Positions 33,086-43,643 are shown, numbered from the stretch's first letter. The stretch is DNA of 64,000 nucleotides from Phragmites australis (GCF_958298935.1 NC_084931.1:15279334-15343333); one strand, 5' to 3'. Numbers and translations: made by a program. Notes: generated by a model not told the origin, from the letters alone.

Positions 33086-33204
33086 CACGGAGTTCGGAGG
33101 CCTGGGGCAAACTCCCAGGTGAATCCCTGGCCCCTCAACCTTGCACCATCACCACCAACCCTACTACCAATGGTACCATACCCAGCAACGAGAACTGAGT
33201 TGGG

Positions 33205-33390
33205 GACACGCCGTCGCCAGGCTCCGGATGAAGTACCTCTAGAGCCAGGCGGCGGCTAGGGGCTGAGGAGGTTGAGGACTGCCTCTCCTGACCAACCTTC
33301 AACCACGCCTCCCACGTGCCACCGCTAGACTCCGAACTGATTACCTCTGGAGCTGGGCAATGGCTAAAGGCTTCGAGGCCGCCAAGCCTC
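33205..33390 (+). repeat. 108-bp repeat, two copies, left block
   Basis: GCCAGGCTCCGG at 33216 and GCTAGACTCCG at 33324 are 108 bases apart, with conserved CTCTAGAGC/CTCTGGAGC and GGCTAAGGG-like positions. The same unit forms the array at 41510-42170. Confidence 0.75.
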
Positions 33391-33689
33391 ACAATAGAGG
33401 CCTTATTCCTACAAAGGTACGCCCACTATTAACTACCCAGTAGAGTCTGTTGGAGGCCTCCAACCATATTGTTAGAAGTCTTTTGCAATAGATAGCTACT
33501 AAGTAGATGCACTAGAACTTAAGTTACATTCTCTTTTAGCATGAGCAGTTGTTTAACCTAGCTATGTTTCATGCTACAACTAGCTTCTTATTGCCAACAG
33601 TAGACTGCAAAACTTAGCTAGTATAAACCATGCAACATCCCTGCACTCCTGTAGACGCATGATGCCTAAGTCACCTAGGAGCGGGTCTG
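33391..33689. other. Unassigned internal sequence of Tat-like element 2
   Basis: No frame. The last 30 bases (GCCTAAGTCACCT) are the start of a repeat unit that continues after chromovirus 2 at 38489. Confidence 0.5.
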
Positions 33690-34598
33690 TGATGAGGACA
33701 TCACTCTTTTGGATACACACACACCGAGTATTCCTCCAACAATAGGTCCATTGACACGAGCTCGTGCACGTCAACTAAATCATGAGGTGAGCTCGTTCCT
33801 TAGTGTTCCTTTATATTTTGATAAGGATGGGATGCTACTGAATAATTGTGATATATTGTTACTTAGAAACACGGGAGAACACCAGGAAGGGCGCCCAAGC
33901 CAAGGTGGAGGTCCAATCAAGTTCGAGTCCGTTTCGGAGTCCAGGACCAGACTGCACAAAAATCGTCGCCCAGGACGCATACGGACTCCGTTTTCGACGT
34001 TCTATACATGGTTGGAAAGCTAAGGAGATAGGCTTTCCAACGGGACTGGTCCCATGTCCAAATTCGTTCTGAGTCAACAGGAATCGTCAAAACAAGTAGA
34101 CGTCCAGAATCTGTCAGGGTGTTGCGCCACCATCTTTTGGCCCGTTGGGCCGCGTAACGTGTTGGAGTCCATTAGAGACGCGTCCAGGGGTCCATGGCCG
34201 ACCCTAGTCTCTTATATACAGTAGCCTCCGCCCCAATTAGGGTTGGGTTTTGCTTAGATATTGATCTACACACAGATTGTGAGATTTTCGCTCTTGTTCT
34301 GGACCGACTAGGCCGCCGCAAGTGTTTGTGGAACCCCAACTTCGAGTGCTTGAATTCTATTCGCAATATTTCATATTGCATCTTCTACGTTCTTGCTTGT
34401 GTTCTCGGTACGCTTGCAAGGATTGAGCCTTCTTAGCGAGGTCAACCGCGTGACACGGTTAATAACCAACGAAGCTGTGGTGTAGTGATTGCAAGGAAGA
34501 CGGTCTGTTCGGGTCGAAGCCTTTGGATCATCAACGTTGAGTTCTCCACCTACCGACTTATCGCTACCTATCGGAAGATCAGGCCAACAATCCCATCA
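33690..34598 (+). repeat. 5' LTR of chromovirus 2
   Basis: 909 bp. Contains the pol 3' end (GPLTRARARQLNHE at about 33743-33790), as expected if pol extends into the LTR, and a TATATA box at 34212-34218. Confidence 0.9.
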
Positions 34599-34600
34599 TC

Positions 34601-34610
34601 TGGTATCAGA
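34601..34610 (+). other. Primer-binding site of chromovirus 2
   Basis: TGGTATCAGA matches the initiator tRNA-Met complement for ten bases, then diverges (TTTTC instead of GC...). The loss of the distal bases may weaken priming. Confidence 0.8.
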
Positions 34611-35415
34611 TTTTCAGGTTGCCCGTTAGGTAATTTCGTTTTCCCCTTTAGATTAGTTTGTTTTTTATTACCTAGAGTCCAGAAAAAGCCAAAAAAAATC
34701 CCTCAATTTCCGCTGCCCTAGAACCCTTTGTGCCTTTGCAATTTTTATTTTCAGTTGCGCGTTGTTGAGTTTGTGTCCGTGGTCGAGTCTTGTTACTGGT
34801 TTAGAGTCGTGTTCTTGGTCTTTAGTCAACGCTCCATGCTATTTTGATCACGCCGCTATCCCATCGCCACCATCCCCACAAACAAGTCGAGCCACCACAT
34901 TACTCGATTTGCCACCGCGAGCCGCCTTGTGTTATTTTCCGTCACACCAACCCTAGATAGGTCGCAAGCCGCCTTGTATCAATTGCCCTGTCACCGCTGC
35001 CCTCCTTGTTCCTCTCGCAGTCCTATTGCTTGCCATACCTTAACGAGAACAATTTCTGCAAGAGGTGCTTTGAAAAAAAACCCTAACTCGGCAGCGGTTC
35101 AGTAAAACGGCCATAACTTTCTCATACGGACTTGGAATCAGGGAAAAAAAATTTCACGGACATCTACAGAAAAAGTTACATCCATTGCTCCCCAGCCGTG
35201 CTGGGTTCCGCCTAAAATTTTTTCCCAAATTCGGCTTGGAAGATTGAGTATTCGAGCCGCGAAGTTTTCACATGCTTTTAAGAGAACGTGCTTGATTTTC
35301 TATAGGCCACATCTTGCATCCGTTTGCGCTGAAAATTTTTGTGGTTATTTCTTGTGTGCTCCTAGTTCAGAAAAAAATATCAGAAAAATACAAAAAAAAT
35401 TCGTGATTTCTACTA
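34611..35415 (+). other. Untranslated leader of chromovirus 2
   Basis: No protein similarity. It ends near 35518, where pol codons start abruptly (VVHFDDIL), marking the deletion joint. Confidence 0.6.
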
Positions 35416-36990
35416 GTGCTAAAAGACAAAAAAGAGGAGCACATAGAGAACACCCACATAATTGTGCTATTTGCTGTGTCTTTCCATCTTGTGCTTTATC
35501 TGATCATCTTGTTTGTGGTGGTGCACTTTGATGATATTTTGATCTATAGCAAGTCATATGAAGAACACATTGATCATCTATGTGCTGTTTTTACTGCTTT
35601 GAGAAAGGCACATTTGTTTGCTAACCTTGACAAGTGCACCTTTTGCACGAATAGAGTTGCTTTTCATGACTATGTTGTTACTCCACAAGGAATTGAAGTG
35701 GATGAAGCTAAAATTGAAGCCATCAAGAGCTGGCCGACCCCTAAGACTATCACACAGGTGAGAAGCTTTCATGGCCTTGCAGGGTTCTATCGGCGTTTTG
35801 TGAGAGATTTCAGCACCATTGCTGCCCCACTCAATGAGTTGACAAAGAAGGGCGTTCTGTTCCAACGGGGGCCAACACAAGAACAAGCTTTTAATACGCT
35901 AAAAGAGAAGCTTACGCATGCACCTCTACTCCAACTTCCAGACTTTGGTAAGACTTTTGAGTTAGAATGTGATGCTAGCGGCATTGGAATTGGAGGAGTG
36001 CTACTACAAGGAGGTAAACCCGTTGCTTATTTTAGTGAGAAATTGAATGGGCTATCTCTGAATTATTCGACTTATGATAAGGAGTTGTATGCTTTAGTGC
36101 GAGTTTTAGAAACATGGCAACATTATCTTTGGCCCAAGGAGTTTATTATTCATTCCGATCATGAAGCTTTGAAACATATTAGAAGCCAAGCAAAACTGAA
36201 CAAACGTCATGCTAAATGGGTTGAATTTATAGAGTCATTTCCTTATATCATTAAACACAAGAAAGGTAAAGACAATGTCATTGCAGATGCGTTATCTAGA
36301 CGTTATACCATGCTGTCCCAACTCGATCATAAGATTTTTGGTTTAGAAACAATTAAAGGATTATATGCTAATGATTTGGACTTTAAAGATGCTTTTGAAC
36401 ATTGTAAAGAAAGAAGAACTTGGAATAAATATGTGCTGAATGATGGATTGCTATACCGTGCTAACAAGCTATGCATCCCAGCTAGCTCTATTCGCCTATT
36501 GTTCTTGCAGGAAGCGTATGGAGGTGGTTTGATGGGATATTTTGGAGTGAAGAAGACCGAGGATGTACTTGCTGCTCACTTCTTTTGGCCTAAGATGAGA
36601 CGCGACGTCGAGCACTACGTGGCACGCTACACTACTTGCAATAAAGCTAAGTCTCGCTTGAACCCACATGGACTTTATATGCCTCTTCCTGTTCCTAGTG
36701 TGCCTTGGGAGGATATTTCTATGGATTTTATTTTCGGATTGCCTAGGACCAAGAGGGGGAGGGATAGTATATTTGTTGTTGTGGATCGTTTTTCAAAAAT
36801 GGCACATTTTATACCTTGTCACAAGAGCGATGATGCTACAAACATAGCTGATTTATTTTTCAGGGAAATCATTCGCTTGCATGGAGTGCCTAACACCATT
36901 GTTTCGGATCGTGATGCAAAATTTTTGAGCCACTTTTGGAGGTCACTTTGGAATAAACTTGGGACAAAGCTGCTATTTTCGACGACATGA
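35416..36990 (+). CDS. Pol of chromovirus 2: C-terminal reverse transcriptase, RNase H, integrase
   Basis: A 524-codon frame. Residues 1-33 come from leader sequence (hydrophobic, not part of pol). From residue 34: [20 protein letters not shown] (reverse transcriptase active-site box, Asp-Asp intact), [19 protein letters not shown], RNase H-type ([47 protein letters not shown]), integrase zinc-binding ([28 protein letters not shown]; the expected first Cys of the CxxC pair reads Tyr or Arg), integrase core ([33 protein letters not shown]). It ends at a TGA (36988-36990) in the middle of integrase, a single nonsense codon after LLFSTT; the frame continues open afterwards. Confidence 0.85.
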   Translation: MLKDKKEEHIENTHIIVLFAVSFHLVLYLIILFVVVHFDDILIYSKSYEEHIDHLCAVFTALRKAHLFANLDKCTFCTNRVAFHDYVVTPQGIEVDEAKIEAIKSWPTPKTITQVRSFHGLAGFYRRFVRDFSTIAAPLNELTKKGVLFQRGPTQEQAFNTLKEKLTHAPLLQLPDFGKTFELECDASGIGIGGVLLQGGKPVAYFSEKLNGLSLNYSTYDKELYALVRVLETWQHYLWPKEFIIHSDHEALKHIRSQAKLNKRHAKWVEFIESFPYIIKHKKGKDNVIADALSRRYTMLSQLDHKIFGLETIKGLYANDLDFKDAFEHCKERRTWNKYVLNDGLLYRANKLCIPASSIRLLFLQEAYGGGLMGYFGVKKTEDVLAAHFFWPKMRRDVEHYVARYTTCNKAKSRLNPHGLYMPLPVPSVPWEDISMDFIFGLPRTKRGRDSIFVVVDRFSKMAHFIPCHKSDDATNIADLFFREIIRLHGVPNTIVSDRDAKFLSHFWRSLWNKLGTKLLFSTT

Positions 36991-37542
36991 CACCCTCAAA
37001 CCGACGGACAAACTGAGGTTGTGAACCGCACATTATCCACCATGTTGCGAGCTATTTTGAAGAAAAATTTGAGGATGTGGGAAGAGTGTCTACCCCATAT
37101 TGAGTTCGCTTACAATAGATCAGTTCACTCCACAACCAAGGTAAGTCCGTTTCAGGTAGTGTATGGTTTTAAACCCCGTGCCCCTATTGATTTACTACCT
37201 TTACCAACATCCGAGAAATTGAATTTTGATGCTAAGACACATGCTGATTTGATTCTGAAAATGCATGAGTTGACTAAGGAAAATATTGAAAAGATGAATG
37301 AGAAGTATAGAACTTATAGTAGCCAAGGTCGGAAACATATTACTTTTGAAATTGGTGATCTGGTGTGGTTACATTTGTGCAAAGATAGGTTTCCTGATTT
37401 GAGAAAGTCTAAATTGCTGCCTCGAGCTGATGGTCCTTTTAAAATTGTGAAAAAGATCAATGATAATGTATATAAGCTTGAGTTGCCTGCAGATTATGGG
37501 GTTAGTCCCAGATTTGAAGCCTTACTTGGGAGAAGAAGATGA
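36991..37542 (+). pseudogene. Integrase C-terminal part of chromovirus 2 after the nonsense codon
   Basis: Same frame as the preceding pol: HPQTDGQTEVVNRTLS with the catalytic Glu, AYNRSVHSTTKVSPFQVVYG, then LGDLVWLHLCKD-like barrel strands (IGDLVWLHLCKD) and PRADGPFKIVKKINDN. At about 37505-37515 a short deletion shifts the frame (VSPRFEALLG), and it ends at 37542; the proper tail (QEGEDDEE) lies in another frame running into the LTR. With one nonsense codon and one short deletion, this is the least decayed coding region of the window. Confidence 0.8.
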
Positions 37543-37569
37543 CATTGGGTCGAGGACGACTCCAATTCA

Positions 37570-37581
37570 AGAGGGGGAGGA
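37570..37581 (+). other. Polypurine tract of chromovirus 2
   Basis: AGAGGGGGAGGA directly before the 3' LTR. Confidence 0.8.
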
Positions 37582-38488
37582 TGATGAGGAAATCACTCTT
37601 TCGAATACACACACCGAGTATTCCTCCAACAATAGGTCCATTGACACGAGCTCGTGCACGTCAACTAAATCATGAGGTGAGCTCGTTCCTTAGTGTTCCT
37701 TTATATTTTGATAAGGATGGGATGCTACTGAATAATTGTGATGTATTGTTACTTATGAACATGGGAGAAGACTAGCAAGGGCGCCCAAGCCAAGGTGGAG
37801 GTCCGATCAAGTTCGAGTCCGTTTCGGAGTCCAGGACCAGACTGCACTAAAATCGTCGCCCAGGACGCATACGGACTCCATTTTCGACGTTCTACACATG
37901 GTTAGAAAGCTAAGGAGATAGGATTTCCAATGGGACTGGTCCCATGTCTAAATTTTTTCTGAGTCAATAGGAATCATCGAAACAAGTGGACATCCAGAAT
38001 ATGTCAGGGTGTTGCGCCACCATCTTTTGGCCCGTTGGGCCGTGTAACGTGTTGGAGTCCATTAGGGGCACGTCCAAGGGTCCTTGGCCGACCCTAGTCT
38101 CTTATATACAGTAGCTGCCGCCCCAATTAGGGTTGGGTTTTGCTTAGATATTGATCTACACACAGATTGTGAGATTTTCGCTCTTGTTCCGGACCGACTA
38201 GGCCGCCGCAAGTGTTTGTGGAACCCCAACTTCGAGTGCTTGAATTCTATTCACAATATTTCAGATTGCATCTTCTACATTCTTGCTTGTGTTCTCGGTA
38301 CGCTTGCAGGGATTGAGCCTTCTTGGCGAGGTCAACCGCGCGACACGGTTGATAACCAACGGAGCTGTGGTGTAGTGATTGCAAGGGAGACGATCTGTTC
38401 AGGTCAAAGCCTTTGGATCATCAATGTCGAGTTCTCCACCTACCGACTTATCGCTACCTATTGGAAGATCAGGCCAACAATCCCATCA
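37582..38488 (+). repeat. 3' LTR of chromovirus 2
   Basis: 907 bp, TGATGAGGAAATC to CCCATCA, with a TATATA box at 38102-38108. Differs from the 5' copy by scattered substitutions and two bases in length. Confidence 0.9.
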
Positions 38489-39522
38489 ATTTGCCCAGGT
38501 TTCCTGGAAGGCATTTTGTGGCCTCGGAAATGTAGTTGCCATGTATCAAAGGATTTCCTTGATAGACCGTGTTGCAGTGCCACCCGTAGGACATCTTCGG
38601 GTGGCGTGACAAGCCCATGTATCGCAGATGTAGCATGCCTAGGTCAGCTGGAAGGCAGGACTACCTAGATTTCCTGAAAGGCATTGCGTAGTCTCGAAAG
38701 ACAGTGAGGCCCACACCGCGGGCGCCGCCTTTGCCTAGGTCACCTGTAAGGCAGATTATGCCCAGGGTGCCCTAGAAGGCATTTGCATAGCCTCGGGTGT
38801 CGAAGCCACACCCCAGGGGATGTCCTCGGTGGCAGAGTTGCGGTGCTCCAAGGAATGCTGCCGCAAGGAATCCTCGCTGCACAACATGCCTACACACTGC
38901 GGGTGTAGCATGCCTAGGTCACCTGTAAGGCAATACTGCCTAGGTTTCCAGGAAGGTATTGTGTAGCCTCAATAGTGTGTAGATGCCGGTTATGAAGGGA
39001 CTTACTTGGTAATGTAGTTACGGCGCCCTCGGGGGATTTCTCCGGAGGCGCGACAAGCCAACGCACTAGTAAGCATCACTTGCCTAAACCCAAGGTCACC
39101 TGAAAATGTTTCCCGGAGGGTAGGCTTTGCCCTGGTAGGAAGTGGAGCCCACACACCGCGGGCGTAGCATGCCTAGGCCACCTGGGGGGCAAGACTGCCC
39201 AGGTTTCTTGGAAGGTATTATGTAGCTTCGATAGTGTGTGGACACCGCATATCAGGGGACTGCCCTGATGTGAGGATGCGGTGCTCTGAGGAATGCTCTC
39301 GCAAGGAATCCTCTCTGCACAACATGCTTATATACCGCGAACGCCGCTTATGCCTAGATCACCTACAAGGCAGATTATGCCCAGGGTGCCCTGGAAGGCA
39401 TTGCATAGCTTTGGTCATATAAATGCTACGCGCCAAGGCACATCCTTGGTGGACAGTGTTGCGGTGCACCCCGAACGTTTCCTTGGGAGCACGTCAAGCC
39501 TACGCACCGCGGGCGTAGCATG
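38489..39522 (+). repeat. Degenerate repeat region of Tat-like element 2 (GCCTAGGTCACCT units)
   Basis: The landmark GCCTAGGTCACCT with close variants recurs at 38637, 38733, 38912, 39171, 39352 and 39522, with one more at 40253 after a solo LTR and one at 33663 before chromovirus 2. Spacings are 96, 179, 259, 181 and 170 bases, so the array is irregular with a recurring period near 180. Accompanying words are GCCCAGGTTTCCTGGAAGG, CACCGCGGGCGTAGCATG and GAATGCTCTCGCAAGGAATCC. No coding function is seen. Confidence 0.7.
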
Positions 39523-39527
39523 CCTAG
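39523..39527 (+). other. Target-site copy of solo LTR 39528-40252
   Basis: CCTAG here and at 40253-40257, identical. Confidence 0.85.
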
Positions 39528-40252
39528 TGTAGGGTAACGGGTAGGCTACGCTAGCACAAAATAAATTTTCTCTACCGCGTTCAACCAGGAAGCCATGCGA
39601 GTAGGGGATCATGAATCGTTACCACTTGACGAGCAGTGCAGCGGAAGAAGAGTTGGAGTAGACCAATCCAACGACGTGCGCGTCAAGCAGTCGATCGTCA
39701 ACCTCGTCCCGAGCACGTCCCGAGCACCTTCCGAGTACTCGCGGGTATGTCCCGAGTACTCCCGAGCACAACCCGAGTACCTCCGAGCAGGACCCGAGTA
39801 CCCCCGAGCACGTCCCGAGCACCCCCGAGCACGTCCCGAGCACCCCCGAGGACGTCCCGAGCACCCCCGAGCACGTCCCGAGCACCCCCGAGGACGTCCC
39901 GAGTACTCCCGAGCAGATCAGCACCGCAATAGTAGCAGCGCCTCTACGGTATCCACACGTACAAGGATGGAATCGCCGCGCGCCGGTGTGCTAGCACCGC
40001 GCGCCCGGCTAGGGTTTCGAAGGGAGTTCGGGAATAGGAGGCGGCCAGGGTTTTGGTGGCAAGATCTGTTTTTTGGGAAAAACTCAATGCGCCTTGGCCC
40101 TTGCCTATTCTTATATAGAGCACACCAATGGGCCTTTAATCAACATTAAAGCCGATTATGACTCTAAACCCTAATGGACCTTTAATCAGCATTAAAGCCC
40201 ATTAGCAGATCCAATCCGCAAACTCGATCATCTCTAGGGCATATCACCAACA
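39528..40252 (+). mobile_element. Solo LTR, 725 bp, with internal 21-bp repeat
   Basis: Starts TGTAGGGTAACGGG, ends CACCAACA, and is flanked by perfect CCTAG copies. It interrupts the GCCTAGGTCACCT repeat, which resumes in register after it. No primer-binding site or coding domain. The long plus frame 39595-40149 (184 codons) is only the translation of the tandem repeat and is not a gene. Family not identified; a second copy is not present in this window. Confidence 0.8.
39720..39915 (+). repeat. 21-bp tandem repeat in the solo LTR
   Basis: About nine units of the type GAGCACCCCCGAGCACGTCCC, with variants GAGTACTCCC and GAGGACGTCCC. The period of 21 keeps all frames open, which explains the long overlapping frames on both strands. 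Confidence 0.8.
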
Positions 40253-40349
40253 CCTAGGTCACCTGGAAGGCAAGACTGCCTAGGTTTCCTGAAAGGTATT
40301 GCGTAGCTCCGATAGTGTGTTGGGCCTTTGGTATTAATACATGCCAAGG

Positions 40350-41180
40350 GACCTTACCAAAACCTCCGGTAAAAATGGAGAACTTTATGAAAACCTCCAG
40401 TAAAAATGGAGAGCTTTACAAAACCTCCGGTGAGAACAGCAAACCTTACCAAAACCTCCGGTAAAAATGGAGAACTCTACAAAACCTCCAATGAGAATGG
40501 AAAGCTTTTACAAAACCTCCGGTGAGAATAGAAAATATTACCAAAACCTCCAGTAAAAACGGAGAGCTTTACCAAACCTTCGGTAAGAACGGAGAACTTT
40601 ACCAAACCTCCGGTAAACGGTGAACTCTACCAAAAACCTTTGGTGCAAACGAAGAGCTTTACCAAACCTCTAGTAAAAACGGAGAGCCTTTTACAAACCT
40701 CCACACAATAGAGAGTTTTACAAACCTCCGGCAAAAATGGAGAGTTTTACAAACCTCCGACAAAAATGGAGAACCTTACAAAACCTCCGGCAAAAACGGA
40801 GAGCCTTTCACAAACCTCCGCACAGCGGAGAGTTTTACAAACCTCCAAAAAAAAACGGGGAGCCTTTCCAAACCTTCGCACAACGAAGAGTTTTTTACAA
40901 ACCTCCGGCAAAAACAGAGAGCCTTTTCCAAACCTCTGCACAGCGGAGAGTTTTACAAACCTCCGGCAAAAACGAGGAGCCTTTCAAAACTTCTGCACAA
41001 TGGAGAGTTTTTCACAAACCTCCAGCAAAAACGGAGAGCCTTTTCCAAATCTCCGCACAATTGAGAATTTTACAAACCTTCGGCAAAAACAGAGAGCCTC
41101 TCCAAAACCTCCGCACCATGGAGAGTTTTTACGAAACCTCCGCCAAAATGGAAAGATTTCCAAAAACCCTCGCGAAAGGG
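40350..41180 (+). repeat. Tandem array of 30-33-bp units, about 26 copies
   Basis: Units of the form AAACCTCCGGTAAAAATGG plus AGAACTTTACC, with the paired word TCCGG/TCCGC...GGAGAG repeated along the array. The first half is nearly regular at 30-31 bp; in the second half (from about 40690) two unit types alternate (CCTCCGGCAAAAACGGAGAG and CCTCCGCACAGCGGAGAG). Long frames 40737-41228 and 40766-41203 merely translate the array. Confidence 0.85.
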
Positions 41181-41509
41181 ATGCTTTCTGGGAACTCCGC
41201 TAGGCAAAAAGGTTCTGAAAAGACCTAATGGGTAAAGTACCCCAGCATCTTGAAGGCAAAATGCCTCCGTGCCGAAGGGGTACAAAACCCTCTAACCTCT
41301 AAAAAGGCACAGCAAAAAAATCAGAGGGGTATAAAAACCGCCCTCCCTACAGGGAAAGATATGACCCACGTGACTCAAACACGCATAGTAAAAGGTAAAA
41401 TCATTACCCTACCATCTCCTTTTAAAGACACATTTCCTACGTCATTTTTGTTATACTAACATTTAATAAAAGCCCATGCTGCGTGGCACGGGAAACATAG
41501 TGGAACCCC
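41181..41509. other. Spacer between arrays in Tat-like element 2
   Basis: No frame or motif of note apart from an A-rich stretch at 41300-41330. Confidence 0.4.
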
Positions 41510-42170
41510 CGACTATCCATTGCAGAGACAGCAAGGCCGGGCAGCGACTAAGGGCCAAGGGGATTACGGACCCTCACTTCCGTCGGGCCTTCGGCTTCAC
41601 CTCCGACGCGCCGTCGCCAGGCTCCGGACGGAATAACTCCGGAGCCGGGCATCGGCTAAGGACCGAGGGAGTCGTGGACCCTCTCTTCCGCCCGGCCTTC
41701 GGCTTCGCCTCCTACACACCATTGCCAGGCTCTGGATGGAATACCTCTAGAGCCGAGCAGCGGCTATGGGTCGAGGGGGTCGCGGACTCTCTCTTCCTCC
41801 TGGCCTTTGACTTTGCCTCCGACGCGCCGTCGCTAGGCTCCAGACGGAATACCTCCAAAGATGAGCAGCGACTAAGGGCTGAGGGTGTCGCGGATCCTCT
41901 CTTCCACTCGGCATTCAGCTTCGCCTGAGAAGCGCCGTTGACAGGCTCCGGATAGAATACCTCCCGAGCTGGGCAGCGGCTAAGGGCCGAGGGGGTCACG
42001 GACCCTCTCTCTCGCCCGGCCTTCGGCTTTGCCTCCGACGTGCCATCGCAGGCTCCGGATGGAATACCTCCAGAGCCGAGCAGCGGCTAAGGGCCAAGGG
42101 GGTCGTGGACTACCTCTCTTTCCTAAGCCTTTGGCTGCGCCACTGACACATCATCGCCTTCAACCCGGGC
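41510..42170 (+). repeat. 108-bp tandem array, about six copies, right block
   Basis: GCCAGGCTCC or its variant is at 41616, 41724, 41832, 41940 and 42048, exactly 108 bases apart. Each unit contains GGAATACCTCC.GAGCCGAGCAGCGGCTAAGG and CTCTCTTCC.CCCGGCCTTCGGCTT-like words. 108 is 36 codons, so the frame 41476-41928 stays open through the array; the encoded repeat carries no known domain. Confidence 0.9.
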
Positions 42171-43643
42171 AGTTGCTAAGGAACCCTAAGGGTCAAGGAC
42201 CACCTCCGGAGCTCATCTCCAAAGGTTTTAGAGGGACTTCGCTGAGTCAGAAATGTGGAACAAATTAGGAAGGAGTATGCAGTAACCAGGCCTGAGGAGT
42301 ACACAGTAACCAGAGACGATAAGATCGCCACTACTCCACCCGGTTCTCCTCAGTTACCCTAAGTACCCACCAGTCATCGGAAAAACTAGCCATCACCTTC
42401 GAAAGGGAGAAAGAAGTATGGTTTGGAGGCACGAAAGCACACACGCACGCGACCACCCATTCAAAAGGTCCTCTCGCATTGCGATTTGGAAGGAGACACG
42501 ACTGTTCCCGAAGATCCATGTTATATTATTAAACAACCAGTACATCCAGGGGATACAAACTAAAACAACCATACAAAAATTGCCAAAAAGAAGATGGATC
42601 CCTACAGAGCAAAACAAGGCGAGAAAGAGTACAAGGTGACTAAGTCCCGCCGTGACATTGGTATATCACGGCGTCATCAAGTACGTCATCCCTGCGACCA
42701 CCTTCACCTCCTACATGTCCCGGTAGGGGCCACGCATGAGATGGCGTATGCGCCTCATTTGCGGCCTGCCGTTGCGAAAGCCGATACAGTAGCCAGCTCC
42801 TGAGCTGCCGGAGGGTGCTGAAGAGTCCGAGGAGGTCACCGGCGAGGCTATCTCCCTCGCCTTCCCGGTCTCTTCCTGCTTCGCCGCTGGTCCCACAGAC
42901 GCCGGCTCACTCTCCCTTATCAGGAGATCCCAGTCGATCTCATTGTCGTCATCGGAGATATCGATGATCTCGATAGGCATGCCCTCCCTAGCCAAAGGTT
43001 AGACCGAAGCAGCGGACAACCGCCTCCCCTGCAAAGCAGGAAGCTATTTTGCCTCTGACGCCTCTACCGATGACCAAAACAGCCCGGCTCTTGAAGGAGC
43101 CATCGAGATCATCGATAACTCCGAGGAGGATGAGGAGGAAGACGATGCCATATTCAATTCAAGGTTAACTGCTTGCTCATGGGCTGTGGAGACTCCAACC
43201 GGGTAACCCTAACTTTATACCTGAGCCACGCAGGTCGGGGAGATGAAGCTCGACGAACGTCGCCTTGTCCTCCCATTAAAACTCCTATGGGAGGGGGCCG
43301 TGGCCATATCCGGTTTCCCTCCAGCATGTGGCAGCACTCCACGACGAAATGCCTCCTTTTCTCATGCGGACGTCCTGTCACATTGATGACCCAAACCCCT
43401 TTCAGCGCGTGACAGGATCACGGGCATAAGACCCTAGCGACCCCTTGCATTATCCAGTCAGAACGCAGCTGTGGCACGTCTTGTCCCGCCAGGCAAACAT
43501 GTGCGATTCTCCAAACCCAAACGAAACCTCTACTCTGGCGACTCTGATGGATAGAGAAGTGCCATCAGGCATTCTTGACACGATACCAGGCTAGGGTTGA
43601 TTTTTCTTCTACATCCTATCCCCCCTCCAAAAAATCGGGGCAC
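42171..43643. other. 3' noncoding region of Tat-like element 2
   Basis: Between the array and the polypurine tract. Contains antisense and sense acidic coding pieces (42711-42995 minus; about 43098-43160 plus) and otherwise no supportable gene. The last 100 bases resemble 56575-56687 beside the other Tat-like LTR. Confidence 0.5.
42711..42995 (-). CDS. Antisense acidic small frame in Tat-like element 2
   Basis: 94 codons, opposite to the element. The start MAREGMPIEIIDISDDDNEI is acidic; a Ser-rich middle (SPVTSSDSSAPSGSSGAGY) follows and an Arg-rich end (RRIRHLMRGPYRDM). No known domain. Tat-like elements of grasses often carry antisense frames in this region, so it may be the remains of one. 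A near-copy of its first motif is encoded on the plus strand about 120 bases away (AIEIIDNSEEDEEEDDA at about 43102-43155). Confidence 0.35.
   Translation of the reverse strand: MAREGMPIEIIDISDDDNEIDWDLLIRESEPASVGPAAKQEETGKAREIASPVTSSDSSAPSGSSGAGYCIGFRNGRPQMRRIRHLMRGPYRDM

Larger units (their letters stand above)
33690..38488 (+). mobile_element. Chromovirus 2 (CRM-like), internally deleted, young
   Basis: LTRs 33690-34598 and 37582-38488 start TGATGAGGA and end CCCATCA; a Met-type primer-binding site follows the first and a purine run precedes the second. Only 2.98 kb of internal sequence remains: leader, then directly the second half of reverse transcriptase, RNase H and integrase. Gag, protease and the N-terminal half of reverse transcriptase are gone. 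The flanking pentamers GTCTG and ATTTG share three bases, so the duplication is uncertain; the host is a degenerate repeat that resumes in register. LTR similarity is high by eye, so insertion is recent. Confidence 0.9.

Noticed and set aside
32497..33138. Several 85-186-codon frames on both strands
   Set aside because: Only the frame with the Cys/His knuckle (32867-33085) has family support; the others are shadows in GC-rich DNA.
33685..33689. Perfect target duplication for chromovirus 2
   Set aside because: GTCTG and ATTTG share only three of five bases; the insertion is supported by LTRs and by host-repeat continuity instead.
39595..40149. 184-codon repeat protein
   Set aside because: It is the translation of a 21-bp tandem repeat inside a solo LTR; the minus strand is equally open.
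40350..41180. CRISPR-like regular repeats
   Set aside because: Units are contiguous with no unique spacers, and the context is a plant retroelement.
40737..41228. 163-codon repetitive protein
   Set aside because: Three frames are open across the same array; no sign of coding constraint.
41476..41928. 150-codon gene
   Set aside because: It only follows the 108-bp array, whose period is a multiple of three.
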